64,000 nt of DNA from Cymodocea nodosa. Lineage: Eukaryota; Streptophyta; Magnoliopsida; Alismatales; Cymodoceaceae. The DNA lies in NCBI GenBank assembly GCA_036874045.1, contig CM072336.1:19277001-19341000 (forward strand), read 5' to 3'. Both the position numbers and the translations under genes were made by a program. Shown piece by piece: positions 1 to 12,431 of the stretch (its first letter is position 1; each line of letters opens with the position of its first letter). The notes below the pieces were generated by a model, which saw only the letters and a program-made list of their open reading frames with translations, ran no database searches and had not been told where the DNA came from.

Positions 1-129
1 AAGAAAGTTAAATGTATGCTCAAATATTAATGTCTGTTTAAAAACAAGGAAGGCAGAATAAACAATGATATTAAATAAGTTGGTATAGATTTTATATCAA
101 AGATTATTAAACACGGCTCTGATACCACT
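1..129 (-). mobile_element. Family S copia element E1: leader and primer-binding site
   Basis: This is the untranslated leader of a minus-strand Ty1/copia element whose gag and pol lie beyond the left edge of the window. The 12 bases at 116-127 are the complement of TGGTATCAGAGC, the initiator-tRNA-Met primer site usual in plant copia elements, and they sit two bases from the LTR end. The stretch matches the leader of E4 at about 29,880-30,013 with scattered differences. The element belongs to the same family as E4 and E5. Confidence 0.8.
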
Positions 130-1715
130 TGCAAGATCATATGGCTACACAAGAGGGGAGTGAATTGTGTATTTCAATATTTTCGAATATAATTGAAACT
201 TTAAAACTCAAAAACAAGTCAAGACATTGTTTTCATGAAATCATTTTTCTTCAAGGCTTCAATTACAATATACAATTCAATTCTCCTCATAAATTGTAGA
301 TGCAATTATATCTCGATACCATATTTCATCTATACAATTTCATAACTACAAACAGAGAAAACTAATTTACGGAATTTAAAACATTTCTCCCTGTTTGAGA
401 TCTTTCTTCTTCTTCTTCTTCTTTCTTTTTTAGCAATTCTTCAATGACGAATATCTTGTCTTTTTATGCTTCACTGAATTTGCTTTCTTCTGATACTTCA
501 AATTTTCAGTGTCGTATATAATACCTTTTTCTGCTTCACTGAATTTTCTTCCACCAAAGAGCTTTTCCCAAAGAGGTGTTTTTGATCTCTGAAAAGATTT
601 TCCTTTTGGTGTGTAGGGATAGTATGATCCTTGAAAAGATTTTTCATTTTTTGTGCAAGGATAGTTTGATCAACAAGAATTCTATGTCTTTTATACTGTA
701 TCTTCATTTCATGCATATCCTACACGTTTAATCACTACTAGTTTTCCACTTCTTCACGTCTTTGCTTTTTCCTTCATCGAAACAAACACGTTCTGATCCA
801 CGTTTATATTTCAAATTTTCTTTAATCATCAGTCTTGGATCTTTGAAAAATTTCCTGCAAAATAAACTTTCTCGTCTAAAATTTTTCATCAGTGTAATAA
901 GTAGTCGTTACTTTAATGTTAACTAAACGAGTAACATAAGTAGATATTAACTTAACGTTTCTAACTTAACAAGTTCCTCATGTGCCATTTCACGTGACAA
1001 GTATTGTAGCTAACTCAACGAACTAAGTCTGTGGTGTTACGTTAACTCAACGAACCATCTCCGTTGTGTTACGATAACTCAACGAACTAGTAATAAACAA
1101 ATGTTTTTATAATAAGAATTTTACCACGTGCAAAAATAACAACTTAAGTTTTATAACACTAACCTAACGCGTTGCCTTAGTGTTCAATATAGCAACTCAA
1201 TGCATTTAGTTATGTTAACTTAACAAGTTAAACATGTGCACCTCACGTGATACAATATAACATTCGTAATTTATAATTTCACCACGTGTACAACACTAAC
1301 TTAACGAGTTCGTCTCTTCTTTTACTCACTAACTCAACGAGTTCTCACGTGACCTATTTTAACCTTTAAGCCTCTAACTCAACGACTTCTCACATGGCTC
1401 TATACAAATAACAATCTAACTTAACGAGTTGTCTAAATGTGCAATGTTCATGATATAGAAGATATAACTTTAAAACATATCATATTTTTCAATAAAAACA
1501 CACGTTAACTTAATGTTTAGTTAAATGAGAAATTAATGCAATGAAATGACTAGTTATTTAACAGTATAATTTCAGATCCAATATAGACAAGTATTGATAT
1601 CATTAAACTTTTTCTGTATTAATTGTTGATTTTAATTTCTTTTCACAAGCAATAGTAATTGAGCAAATATGATTATTTTCATTCAGCACACATCATCAAA
1701 ACAAAATACTCAACA
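130..1715 (-). repeat. Complete 5' LTR of family S copia element E1
   Basis: Read on the minus strand, this LTR begins TGTTGAGTATTTT (ending at 1715) and ends next to the primer site at 130. It is about 1.59 kb and closely matches the E5 LTR at 31,308-32,921. A TATA-like ATAAAAG box lies near 687-695 (minus strand). The U3 part (about 900-1,440) holds repeated AACTTAACGAGTT-type short palindromes interleaved with five CACGTG G-boxes (991, 1125, 1244, 1283, 1346). The LTR abuts gypsy sequence at 1716, so E1 inserted into G1. Confidence 0.85.
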
Positions 1716-3523
1716 CTTATGCTCAAAGATTTTTGAAACCTGTAGTTAGCATATGTGAATTCTGTAATTTAGAAGGCATGACATCTCTGATTGTTTGAAA
1801 CTTAGACGATTGTAGATGGTTAGAGCACATGAACAACAAATGAATTATATTCAATACAATAGAGCTAAGTACAAGAATCCTATAGCTTACCCAACTTATA
1901 GTTAGTTTAGAATGTGTAATATGTTGAGAGACAAGAAAGTTTGGGATAAGTATGACAGACTAGAGCGTAGCTTAAACCAAAACATGGATAAACTGGAATA
2001 ATACATGTGTCAGCAACAAGAAGTTAACCAATTAAACTATAGTGAATATTACATAGAACCTAAAATTGATATTATATACGAAACTGAAAAAACCATAATG
2101 AAAATTGATCAAAAATTGAATGCAATGAGATTAGATGATCTAGAAAGAAAATTAAAAACATTGGACGAATTTACAATGAAATTACAAGTTATGCAATAGG
2201 AAAACACAAATGAAAACTTTAATGTTACAGATTTGCATAATTTGCAACATATACAAACAAGAGAAAATACCAATGCAATAGAAATTAAAGAATGCAATTT
2301 AAAACTAAAAACAATTAAAGATCAAAATTATGAAAATGAAATACAAGAACATCATGAAAGTAATGAAAATCTCGAAGATGTATGTATAACATTGAGATCC
2401 GGAATTGATATACCACCAAGAATTCAAAAAGAAAGTAATATGGAGGTGGATAAGAACCAAATTCAAAATGATAATGAAAATGTAATATCTGAAAATTTAG
2501 AAATCAATGAAGAAAAATCTGAATTTGAAAATGAGACTAAAAATGATCAAACGAATGAAATGAAAGACAAAGAATATTCTAAATCACAATCATTAGCACC
2601 CTATTTTGAAAGATTACAACAAACATTTCCTAAAAAACAAGAAAAAATTAGAGAAATTTTTGAAAAAGTATAAGTTAACATTCCTTTGTTAGACTTATTG
2701 CAGAAAATGCCACCTTGTGCTAAATTTCTTAAGGATTAGTGTACTAAGAAAAGAGAGCGAAAAATTTTAAGGAAAGTCTTTTTAGATGAGCAAAGTAGTT
2801 CCTTTTTCTACCACAAATTCCTAAAAAGTTATCTGATCCTAGAATCTCTGTTATATCATGCACCATAGGAAATACCATTCTAGAAAGAACCTTAATAGAC
2901 CTAGGTGTAGGTATAAATGTTATGCCGAGTGATATATTTACATCCTTAGAATTAGAAGGCTTAATCCCTACTAGGACTGTTATTCAATTAGTTGATAGAA
3001 GTATAAGATACCCTAGAAGAAAAATAGAGGATGTCTTAATTAAAATCAAAAACTTCATATATCCTATAGATATTGTGATTTTGGATTCCCAACAAATTAA
3101 GCATCAAAATTGTCATACATCTTTAATTTTGGAAAGACCATTCTTAGCAACATTAGGGGATGTCATAAATTGTAAAACTAGAGTGATGAAGTTAGCATAT
3201 GGTAATGAGGATACTCAATTAAACATTTTCAAACTAGAAAAGTTTGAGGAATTAGAAATATCCTTACATACTATAGACTTTTTAAAGGATGAAGGAGATA
3301 TGTTAGATGATGTGATTCAAGAAGAACTAAATAGGCAACTAAATTCTGAAACTTTAGAAGTAAGTGAAAGCATAAATGTAGAAGGAGATCAAGAAGAGAT
3401 TTATATAGAAAATGATAATGTTCAATTAGAAGCTCTAGCTTCTGATGGTCAACATTTAGATTTAAAACCTTTACCTCCTGAATTAACCTATATATTTCTG
3501 GAAGAAAAATGAACATGTCCAAT
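1716..3523 (+). pseudogene. Gypsy element G1, first part: gag C-terminus and protease
   Basis: A degraded Ty3/gypsy gag-protease region. It starts at a zinc-knuckle remnant in which one base is missing before the His codon. It continues through acidic, glutamate- and asparagine-rich gag sequence (open stretches 2005-2199 and 2233-2673) into an aspartic protease domain. The protease shows a DLGV catalytic motif at about 2898-2909, where DLGA is usual, then an open stretch 2922-3512. The same order is present on the minus strand in G2 (46,500-48,290), which confirms family membership. Stops near 2,200, 2,673 and 3,510 prevent expression as one protein. The element is interrupted at 3523 by E2 and resumes at 8845. 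Confidence 0.85.
3519..3523 (+). repeat. Target-site duplication (left copy) of E2
   Basis: CCAAT here is repeated at 8845-8849 on the far side of E2. The uninterrupted gypsy copy G2 has this pentamer once (near 46,485 on the minus strand), so it is a true 5-bp target duplication. Confidence 0.93.
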
Positions 3524-3893
3524 TGTTATGCCGTGAGATCACACAAAAACAGGACATCCAAGGATGTGTGGAGAAGAGATTCACGTGGAAGGGAGATGAG
3601 CGAGTGAAGAATCAGAAGAACAACAACAAATATACGTGGTTCCCCAACACGGGTACGTCCACGGGTGATCGATCCTTGCTTGCTGTATGGTTTCTAATAC
3701 AAGAAAGGGAGGAAGACGTGAAAGCTAGGGATTTGGCATCTAACTCTTGGTTGGCCAACATTCCCCTTTATACAAGTTAGGAGCAACAATGGGTAATACC
3801 CAAAAGACAAGTTTGCCCCTTTACAAAATATCAATAAATACAACCATATACAATGACAAATACATATACATGATGGAAGACACAAGCATCACA
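3524..3893 (-). repeat. E2 3' LTR
   Basis: This 370-bp LTR matches 8478-8844 almost base for base. On the minus strand it begins TGTGATG and ends in ...AACA. A TATA-like GTATAAAGGGG lies near 3764-3774 in promoter orientation. Confidence 0.93.
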
Positions 3894-3961
3894 AATCTCC
3901 ACCTTGTCTTTCATCAATCTTCATTACGATCAAGTGATAGATCACCAAGACCCAGCGAGGG

Positions 3962-6900
3962 TCAACAGCAGCAATAGACGTTGAGTAAGTCCAAGCAATG
4001 CTTGAACTTGCTCTCCATAATGCCCTTTGTAAACATATCAGTCGGGTTGTCCTTTGTGTTGACTTTCATAATCTTTATCCTGTCTTCATTCCTAAGGAAG
4101 TGATATTTAACATCAATATGTTTAGTTCTATCATGAAAGACATTATCTTTGGAGAGACAAATAGCGCTAAAACTATCACAAAAGATATCAGCTTTATCAA
4201 TGCACCAACCAAAATCTCCAAGTAAACCTTTCAACTAGATCCCTTTCTTTGTAGCTTCTGTCATGGCCACATATTCAGCCTCAAGTGTAGACAAAGATAC
4301 AGTAGGCTAAAGAGTTGATTTCCAACTCACAATAGAACCTACAAATGTAAAGACATAACCGGATAATGATCTCCTTCTGTCAACATCTCCTACATAGTCT
4401 GAATTTGTATAACTAGCCATAGTACAACCCTGATCTACTGCATACATTAAACCAATGCTGAAGTTCCTTTCAAATATCTGAATATCCTTTTTACTACTCT
4501 CCAATGTTCCCTGCCCAGATTGGACATGAACCTGCTAACAACACTCAAAGGATATGCCAAATCAGGCCTAGTGCATACTATAGCATACATAAGGCTTCCA
4601 ACTGCCTGACCATAAGGAACTCGCTGCATATCAAACTTTTCAGATTCAATTTGAGGACACATAGCAGATGACAATTTAACATTTCTATCATAAGACGTGC
4701 TAATGGCTTTGCATGAAGCCATACCAAATCTACTAAGGATCTTTTCAATATACTTCTGTTGATTTAAAAACAGCTTACTAGAATTTCTTTCACACCTAAT
4801 CTCCATTCCAAGAATTCTGCCAACTGGACCAAGATCCTTCATATCAAATTCTTATTTCAAAGTGTCCTTTAGCTCCTATATCACTTCAATATTCTTCGCA
4901 ACTATGAGAATATCATCAACATACAATAACAAATAAACATGTGTATTCTTATTAAGAGTTTTAACATACACACATGAATCATAGTTGCTGCGTCTAAAAC
5001 CAACTTTAACTATAAAGGCATAAAGGCATTAAACCTCTTGTACCATTGGCGTGGTGATTGTTTAAGTCCATACAAGGACTTATTTAATTTGCACACCCAA
5101 TCAGATTTACCTTTCACCACAAACCCTGTTGGTTGTTCCATCCAAATATTTTCTTCTAACTCACCATGCAAGAAGGCCGTCTTTACATCTAGCTATTCCA
5201 ACTCTAGATTCTGCACTGCAACAATAGACAACAAAAATCTAATAGATGTATGACGTACAATAGGAGCAAATACCTCATTGAAGTCAATTCCTTCTTGCTG
5301 TGAATAACCTTTGGTGACTAATCTTGCCTTGTGCTACACACTTGCATTGCCTTGAGTCCCAATCTTCTTCTTGTAGACCCATTTATAGCCAACAATATTT
5401 GTGTTCTTTGGACATTTTACCAGTTCCCAAGTCTTGCTCTTATGGAGAGATTGGAGTTCCTGTTCCATAGCAGTCATCCAAAGACCAACTTCTGAATTTT
5501 TCATTGCAGCTTCATATGTAGGTGGATCAACAAAATCCTCCACCTCAACTGCTACCTGTAAGTCAAAAGCAACCAAACTGTCGTAGCCATATCTACTAGG
5601 AGGTCTAACGTCCCTTCTAGGACGATCTTTGCCAATGGTTCTTGGTGGTGGTTGCTCCACCTCTTCCTCCTCAACTTCATTTTCTTGAGTTTCAGATGAG
5701 TTTTCTCTATTTTCAACCTAATCAGTGATAAGTGGTTGCTGTGCGTCATCTAACTCCATCTGTTCAGGAATGGTGTGCTCAATTTCTGGTTATGTACCTG
5801 CCAGTCTATCAGTTGCCTACAAAAGAGAATTCTCATCAAAAGTAACATCATGGCTATATATTACTTTGTGAGATTCAATATCATATATCCTGTATTCCTT
5901 TACACCAACACCATAGCCCACAAATATACCTTTCTTTGCACGTGGTTCCAGCTTGCCATTATTCACATGATAATAAGCTGGACACCCAAAAACTCTAAGC
6001 TTTGAATAACTAGCAGATCTTTTCAGCCATACCTCAAGAGGTATCTTCCCATCTAAGGCACTAGAAGGGGACCTACTCACTAGATAGGAAGCTGTGTTAA
6101 CAACTTCTACCCAAAATTTCTTGCTCAAACCTACATGAGACAACATACAACGTGCCTTTTCTAGGAGTGTTTTGTTCAATCTTTTAGCTACTCCATTTTG
6201 CTGAGGGGTATATCTAACTGTGTTGTGCCGTGTAATGCCTTCATTTCTACAAAAATTATCAAATTCTTGAGAACAAAACTCAAGACCATTATCAGTTCTA
6301 AGATATTTTACCTTTCTGTCTGTTTGGTTTTCTACCTACTTCTTCCAATGCTTAAAGCTAGTAAAAGCTTCACTTTTGTGCGTCAAAAAGAAAACCTAGT
6401 TCATTCTTGAATGACAATCAATGATAGAAAGAAAATATCTAGAACCTACAATAGAAGGCTGACGTGAAGGTCCCCAACAATCAGCATGAATATAATCAAG
6501 AACTCCCTTGGAGCTGTGCTAACTGCGTGCAAATGACACTCTTTTCTGTTTACCAAAAACACAATGCTTACACATTTCAATGCAAGTAACTTTGTGTCCA
6601 TCAAACTTGCCCAGACTACTCAATTTTTGCATTCCTTTCTGCCCCAAATGGCCCATCCTTGAGTGCCACATGACAGAAAGATCCTACTGACCAGATATAG
6701 CTGATGTAGCTGCGCCAACAATTGGCGTGCCCTGCAGAATGTATAAGGGACCAGATTTGGTTCCTTTCGTAACAACCAAAGAACCCTTTCAGTATAGTGA
6801 TTTTCCCCTCACCACCTGTATATCTGTAACCCTTAGAATCAAGGGCCATCAACGAGATCAGACTTTTTCCAAGCTTTGGGACGTACCAAACGTCCACCAG

Positions 6901-7062
6901 AATTCTAACTGTGCCATCATGCAGTTTAAACTTTATAGTGCCCACACCAACTCTAGAACACACATCATCATTGGCCAAGGTCACTTGACCACCCTCCACC
7001 TGCTTGTAGGTGTCAAAATACTCCCTAGTAGGAGTCATATGATGTGAAGCTCCTGAGTCCAT
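3962..7062 (-). pseudogene. E2 pol (protease, integrase, RT, RNase H), decayed
   Basis: The copia polyprotein is in pieces. The protease with DSGA near 7052-7062 is followed by a gag-pre-integrase remnant in 6616-7062. The integrase core and C-terminal part are at 5817-6179, ending in the GYGVGVKEYRIYD-type segment. The RT start is at 5334-5660, and the catalytic YVDD is still readable at 4912-4923 although outside a long open frame. The RT end and RNase H lie at 4307-4842 and 3962-4234, with an RTKHIDVKYHFLR-type motif. Several stops and frameshifts separate the parts, so no functional polyprotein can be made. Confidence 0.9.
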
Positions 7063-7068
7063 AATCCA

Positions 7069-7965
7069 CTAATCATCTGAATAGGCACTGCAACAAACTA
7101 TAAGAGAGAAGTCATCACTTGATGCAGAACTAGTTTCTTCCACTACAGCCTTTCCTTTGTTTATCAACTTGGGATAATGTGATTTCCAATGTCCTTTCTC
7201 CTTACAGTAATTGCAAGTATCCCTAGAATACTTGCCCTTTGACTTGCTTCTACTTCTATTTTTCCCTCCACCTTGTCTTTGGCTTCTTCCTCTATTCTCT
7301 TGTTGCTGAGCTGAGAGGCCAACACCGCTTGCCTCATTTCTTCCTTGCACCATGTGCCTAAGCTCCCTGGTATGAAGGCTGGACCTCACCTCTTCCAGTG
7401 TAATTGAGTCTCTTCCAACTACACAAGACTGAACAAAAGTTTCATAACTCAATGGAAGTGAACAAAGCAAGATAAGAGCTGCATCTTCATCTTCTATGAT
7501 CACTCCAATATTCTTGAGTTCCATCAGAATAGCATTTAGCTGATCTAAATGCTGCTTGAGAGGTACACCTTCCTTCATCTTTAAAGAGAACAGTCTTTGC
7601 TTTAACAACAACTTGTTTGTTAAAGACTTAGTCACATACAATGACTCAAGTTTCTGCCAAAGACCTAACGAGGTAGATTCATCTGCAACTTCTATTATAA
7701 CTTCATCAAACAAACACAACAAGATGGTGGAGTGAGCTTTCTCCTCCTGCAATTCAAATTCTAGCGAATTTCTGTTCAAAGTGGTTTCCTTATTCAAAGG
7801 AGTCCAAATACCTTGTTGCTTTAGAAGTGCTTTCATCTTAATTTGCCATAAGCTGAAGCTATTCTTGCCATCAAACTTTTCTATCTTCAACCCCGAAGTA
7901 TTCATATTTTTCAACAACAAACAACCAGCAATACACACAGTATATAGTCTGATTTCAACAAACAC
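7069..7965 (-). CDS. E2 gag (nucleocapsid), long open frame
   Basis: An open frame of 298 codons encodes a copia gag protein. The likely native start is the internal Met at about codon 21, where MNTSGLKIEKFDGKN resembles typical copia gag N-termini. The UBN2-type gag domain occupies the first two thirds. A basic RG/SRSKSKG-rich stretch follows, then a zinc knuckle near codons 252-265. The knuckle reads CNYCKEKGHWKSHY: the last Cys of CX2CX4HX4C is Tyr, which should impair RNA binding. The frame stops just before the protease frame, where a single in-frame polyprotein would be usual. Confidence 0.85.
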   Translation of the reverse strand: MFVEIRLYTVCIAGCLLLKNMNTSGLKIEKFDGKNSFSLWQIKMKALLKQQGIWTPLNKETTLNRNSLEFELQEEKAHSTILLCLFDEVIIEVADESTSLGLWQKLESLYVTKSLTNKLLLKQRLFSLKMKEGVPLKQHLDQLNAILMELKNIGVIIEDEDAALILLCSLPLSYETFVQSCVVGRDSITLEEVRSSLHTRELRHMVQGRNEASGVGLSAQQQENRGRSQRQGGGKNRSRSKSKGKYSRDTCNYCKEKGHWKSHYPKLINKGKAVVEETSSASSDDFSLIVCCSAYSDD

Positions 7966-8477
7966 AATTCTACGGCAAGATACACAATGGCAAGCAATAT
8001 TTTGACAACAATGTGCTACTGAAAACTACTGATTTCAACAAAATGCAATCAGCCACAAGCCAAGAATAATACTTAGCACAAAACAATAGCAAATACTAGC
8101 ACAAATCAAGCACAAAAATCACAATCACAAAATGCCCAAAATCCGACAATCAAGAGTCACTCGTCCAAAAAACTACTGTGCCCTAGGTAGACGCCTCCTA
8201 CTGTATCTCTTTGAATACGAAACTTCTGACCATGAAATTTTAAAAGTAGGAAGTTCAAGAAGCTTACAACACGTCCTCAAAATTTGAGAAGCAACAGAGC
8301 ACGAATGAGGAAGGCGCACGAGTTGGCGTCGAAGTGTGCAGACTGGCACCAGCGACGACGGTAGTTGCGGCAATGTAGAAATCTCTTGCGGAAATGGCTT
8401 GATCCTTGATGAAACTCTTCGAAACTTCAGATGCACATCCAGAGATGTCCAACCTGGCTCTGATTTTTGTCTAGAGT

Positions 8478-8844
8478 TATTATGTCGTGAGATCACACAA
8501 AAATAGGACATCCAAGGATGCGTGGAGAAGAGATTCACGTGGAAGGGAGATGAGCGAGTGAAGAATCAAAAGAACAACAATATACGTGGTTCCCCAACAC
8601 GGGTACGTCCACAGGTGATCGATCCTTGCTTGCTGTATGGTTGCTGATACAAGAAAGGGAGGAAGACGTGAAAGCTAGGGATTTGGCATCCAACTCTTGG
8701 TCGGCCAACATTCCCCTTTATACAAGTTAGGAGCAACAATGGGTAATACCCAAAAGACAAGTTTGCCCCTTTACAAAATATCAAATAAATACAACCATAT
8801 ACAATGACAAATACATATACATGATGGAAGACACAATCATCACA
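8478..8844 (-). repeat. E2 5' LTR
   Basis: This 367-bp LTR is nearly identical to 3524-3893. The differences seen are mostly transitions plus a few bases missing near 8580. It is followed at 8845 by the second CCAAT. Confidence 0.93.
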
Positions 8845-10050
8845 CCAATCATTATTGCTTCAAATTTAAAAGAGGATCAAATTGCTAAATTAAAAGAAAT
8901 AGTAAAAACTTATAAAGAGGCAATAGGATGGACTATGACTGATATAAAAGGTTTAAGTGAAACTTTATGCTGTCACCACATATATTTAGAAGAGAATGGT
9001 AAACTAGTTAGAATTCTTGAGAGGAGATTATATCCAAACCTTAAAGATATAGTTAGGAAAGAAATAGTGAAATGGTTAGATAATAACATAATATATTCGA
9101 TTTCTGGTAGCTCATGGGTTAGTCCAATCCATGTAGTTCCCAAGAAATCAAGATTAATAGTTATTAGGAATGAAAGTCAGGACTTGATACCTACTAGAAT
9201 TTAATCAAGCTAGAGAGTGTGTATAGACTATAGAAAGCAGAATGTTATGACTAGGAAAGATCATTTTCCCCTACCTTTTATAGATCTAATGCTAGAGAAA
9301 TTAGTAGGGCAAGAATATTTGTGTTTCCTAGATGGGTATTCATGATATAACCAAGTGCTGGTAGCATTAGAGGATCAAGAGAAAACAACTTTCACATGTC
9401 CTAATAGAACTTATGCTTTTAAAAGAATGCCATTCGGATTATGTAATGCAGCAGCCACCTTTCAAAGGTGTATGCAGGGCATATTCATTGGAATGACTGA
9501 AGATTTTTTAGAAATATTTATGGATGATTTTATTGTATATGGAACTTCATATGAAGTATGTTTAAAAAATTTAGACCAAGTATTAAAATGCTGTGTGGAA
9601 AAACGTCTGGTTCTAAATTGGGAAAAATGTCACTTCATGGTTAAACAAGGAATAGTCTTAGGGCATGTTGTTTCAAAGAAAGGGTTGGAAGTAGATAAAG
9701 CTAAAATAGAAGTAATTTCTAATCTACCAAAACCTAAATCAGTAAAAGATATTAGATCATTTCTAGGACATGCAGGATTTTATAAAAGATTTATAAAAGA
9801 TTTTAGAAAAATAGCTAGACCTTTAACTAATCTATTAAAAGATGTCCCATTCAACTTTGATAAAAATTACAATGAAGCATTTTCCAAGCTAACTAGCTTA
9901 ATTTCAACTCCTATAATTCAAGTACCTGATTGGAGCCATCCATTTGAATTAATGTGCGATGCATCTGATTTTGCGGTAGGAGCAGTGTTAGGACAGAAGA
10001 TAGAAAAATCTCCTAGAGTGATTCATTATGCAAGCAAAACATTAAATGAT
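8845..10050 (+). pseudogene. Gypsy element G1, second part: reverse transcriptase and start of RNase H
   Basis: Continuation of G1 after E2. It contains the RT fingers/palm (8850-9204), a broken stretch with stops (9205-9354), then an open stretch (9355-10,071) with the catalytic FMDD motif intact at 9517-9528. Connection-domain motifs follow, with the start of a gypsy RNase H near 9,950 (LMCDASDFAVGAVLG type). Similarity to G2 stops near 10,050, in the first part of RNase H. The rest of RNase H and the integrase are missing, because the sequence changes abruptly to element H. Confidence 0.88.
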
Positions 10051-10202
10051 ACTCCGTTGAGTCTAGGATAAGTCAACGAATTTACTCCATTGAGTCTAGG
10101 ATAAGTCAACGAGCTTACTCCATTAAGTTAATTGTAACTCAACGGAGTACTGTAGTTAAGTCCTTGAACTTTGTCTATGGAGTTAACCGTAACTCCACGG
10201 AG
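10051..10202 (+). repeat. Hairpin repeat array at the G1/H junction
   Basis: About three 33-bp units with the outline ACTCCRTTGAGT...AAGTCAACGA. They are followed by two units that are near-perfect inverted repeats: CTCCATTAAGTTA paired with TAACTCAACGGAG at about 10,118-10,149, and a TATGGAGTTA/TAACTCCACGGAG pair at about 10,177-10,203. The same hairpin type recurs at 12,915-13,090 and inside other LTRs in the window. Confidence 0.75.
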
Positions 10203-10364
10203 AAGTGAGTGAGAGAGTGAGAGTTTGCGCGGGAAAATGACTCGATTACCCGCCTAAAGCTTAGGGCTTATTTATACTAAAACTTAGGATTTGGGAGCAT
10301 TATCCGTAGAATCATTTAGAACAGTAGAAATTAGAGCGATTCCGTTTTGTTCTGTCATACCACG

Positions 10365-12431
10365 ATGATGAAGATGACACTAGAGTTCTAGGAGGAAATA
10401 AACACGACAAGATTTCTCAGAGAATTAGAAGAATGGCATACGAGACAGAAGATCAAAAATACAACATGGGAAAAAGAGCTAGAAAATGTAGAATCTAACA
10501 TTTTCTACTAGAGGAAAGTTTTAGTAGATTTAGACATAAAAATACCTCAGATTGTAGAAACAAGGATAAAAGTAGTAATAGAAGTTGTTGTTAACAAAGA
10601 AAAAAAAATAAGACAAAACAATGAGGTTGCCCTAGAGTTAATCCGATGCAAGTCAAGATTATGGTTCGTGAGACATATTGCTGGACATGCCCAATGGGAA
10701 ATCAAAGAGCAATAGAGAAAAGAAGCTGAAGAACATGAGGAACCGACTGCTGAAATACCTGTCCCTGAGGAACAACAACCATGACCTTTAGTTCCGCCAA
10801 CAGAGCCTTTACAGAGAGTGGCATTTGCTTGGCTGAGAACTGAAGAAGAGGATAAAGAATTTGTCAGCTTGGTCAAAATAGTAAAAGACCAAGGAGATGA
10901 TGAAGAAATGGCTATGGCCAAGGCACATATTTTATATAATGCCATAAAGAAAAGAAGGGCTAAGGAAAAGTTGAGGGCCCAATATAAAATTAAAGTGGAG
11001 CAACATCAAGAAGCAACTAGCTCAAGCGCTGCAAGAGAAATTGAAGTTGGTCCTTTGAGACTAGTAATTACAAAAAAAGTGAAATAGGAAGAGCTAGTAT
11101 TTGTGGCTCGAGGGCCTACAGAGTCAATTTTTGTAAACCTGCTATCCAAATCTGAGGAGGAGCAAGAGCAGTAGCAGCAAGAGCAAAGAAAAGAAGAAAA
11201 GTAGGCTGAAACTAATCTACAGCCTATACAAATAGAAGATACTAAAATTAGGGTAGAAGCTGATTTGCCCGTGACTCCATCCCAATCTGCCATAGAATTA
11301 GAAAGAACAGTGACAATGCAGATTGGTAGTCAGGAGGAAGAAGAAGAAGAAATTGAATAAAGAGCTGAACAAGAGCATATGGAACAAAAAGGAAATATCT
11401 TGATAGATTCCATTGAAGAGCAAGAGACTCTTCAGCAAATTTTGGAAAGAATTCAAGATAGAAAAGTGGGGAGTTCTATCGGCTCTCCACCACAGATAGA
11501 AGTAGAAGCAAAAAAGGGTGGAATCTCTGAATTATTTTCAACAAAGTCAAGTTCAACACATGGAAGAGGAAATTCAAGAACAAATCCCTCTAGAGCAACA
11601 AATTCAAATTCCTAACCCAACTGAAGCAACAGTTCTGAATGAAGTACACTTTTGGAGTTAGGGAGCATATAATAAATATCAAGAGATTAGGGGTTATGAT
11701 ATTATTTACAGTAGACCAATAAACTTGGACGGTATGTAGAAAATCAAAGAATTATTTGAGTTCTAGGGTCTACTGTAAATTATTTCTCAATAGAAAGGGC
11801 ATGCAATTTATGAAAATCTAGTGCCCTATTTCTATGCAAATTTGAGAGAAGAAGGACAATTAATTTCCAACATGAAGCAAGTAGATGTACAAATAACACC
11901 AGAGCTTTTCCACAACATTTTAGGATTGAAAAATGAAGGAAGAGAAATTTTGGAAAGCAAAACTACCGTTGAATGGACAGAATAGGAAATCAAGGACAGT
12001 TTACTATCAATCCTGGTGTGCCATTATTAAATAGACTAAAGCAATTAAATGGTAAAGCACACATGGTAGCTAACATTTTGATTAAGAATGTCTACCAATG
12101 ACAAGGCCTTGATATTGAGCTAAGTCAATTTGTCAAATGGGCCACATATGCAGTTGTGAATGAAATTCAAGTTAACTGGTGTCAAGTCCTCCTGTCCAAG
12201 ATAAAATCTACAAAGAAGAAATTATTTTATGGAGATTTGATACCAATATTAATGGTGGACTGTATGGACTTCATGAAATGGACATCTAAAAGGATAAAAT
12301 CAAGAGCCATTTCAGTGAAGGAATACAGAAACTATAATGCTGCAGCTACTGAAATATCTGTACCTTTTGGAGACATTATTGGAGCTGTGGATTGGATAAA
12401 TCAATTAGAGCAACAACTAGAAAAGCTCTAA
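10365..12431 (+). pseudogene. Extra ORF of gypsy-like element H, upstream of gag, decayed
   Basis: A long decayed coding region starts at the Met near 10,365. It is readable in one frame with several stops to about 11,550, then in shifted frames to 12,431. The first part is charged and probably coiled-coil (10,818-11,087; 11,379-11,615, Glu/Gln-rich). The last part (about 11,640-12,431) resembles the putative plant transposon protein / Athila ORF1-type domain, with a YANLREEGQL segment then PELFHNILGL (family assignment from memory, tentative). Ogre/Tat and Athila elements can carry such extra ORFs. It lies between two hairpin arrays and, after removal of E3, upstream of the gag at 21,438. 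At least eight stops make it non-functional. Confidence 0.55.

Larger units (their letters stand above)
3524..8844 (-). mobile_element. Complete copia element E2 nested in G1
   Basis: A full-length 5.3-kb Ty1/copia element on the minus strand. The 3' LTR is at 3524-3893 and the 5' LTR at 8478-8844, with TG...CA ends and CCAAT target duplications. A purine tract (AAGGTGGAGATTT on the minus strand) adjoins the 3' LTR at about 3894-3907. A decayed tRNA-Met primer site, of which GCTCTGAT remains, lies at 8457-8464. The order gag, protease, integrase, reverse transcriptase, RNase H is that of copia. Short LTRs and the gag type resemble Tnt1/Tork-like elements (inference). All coding parts are broken by stops. 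Confidence 0.95.
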
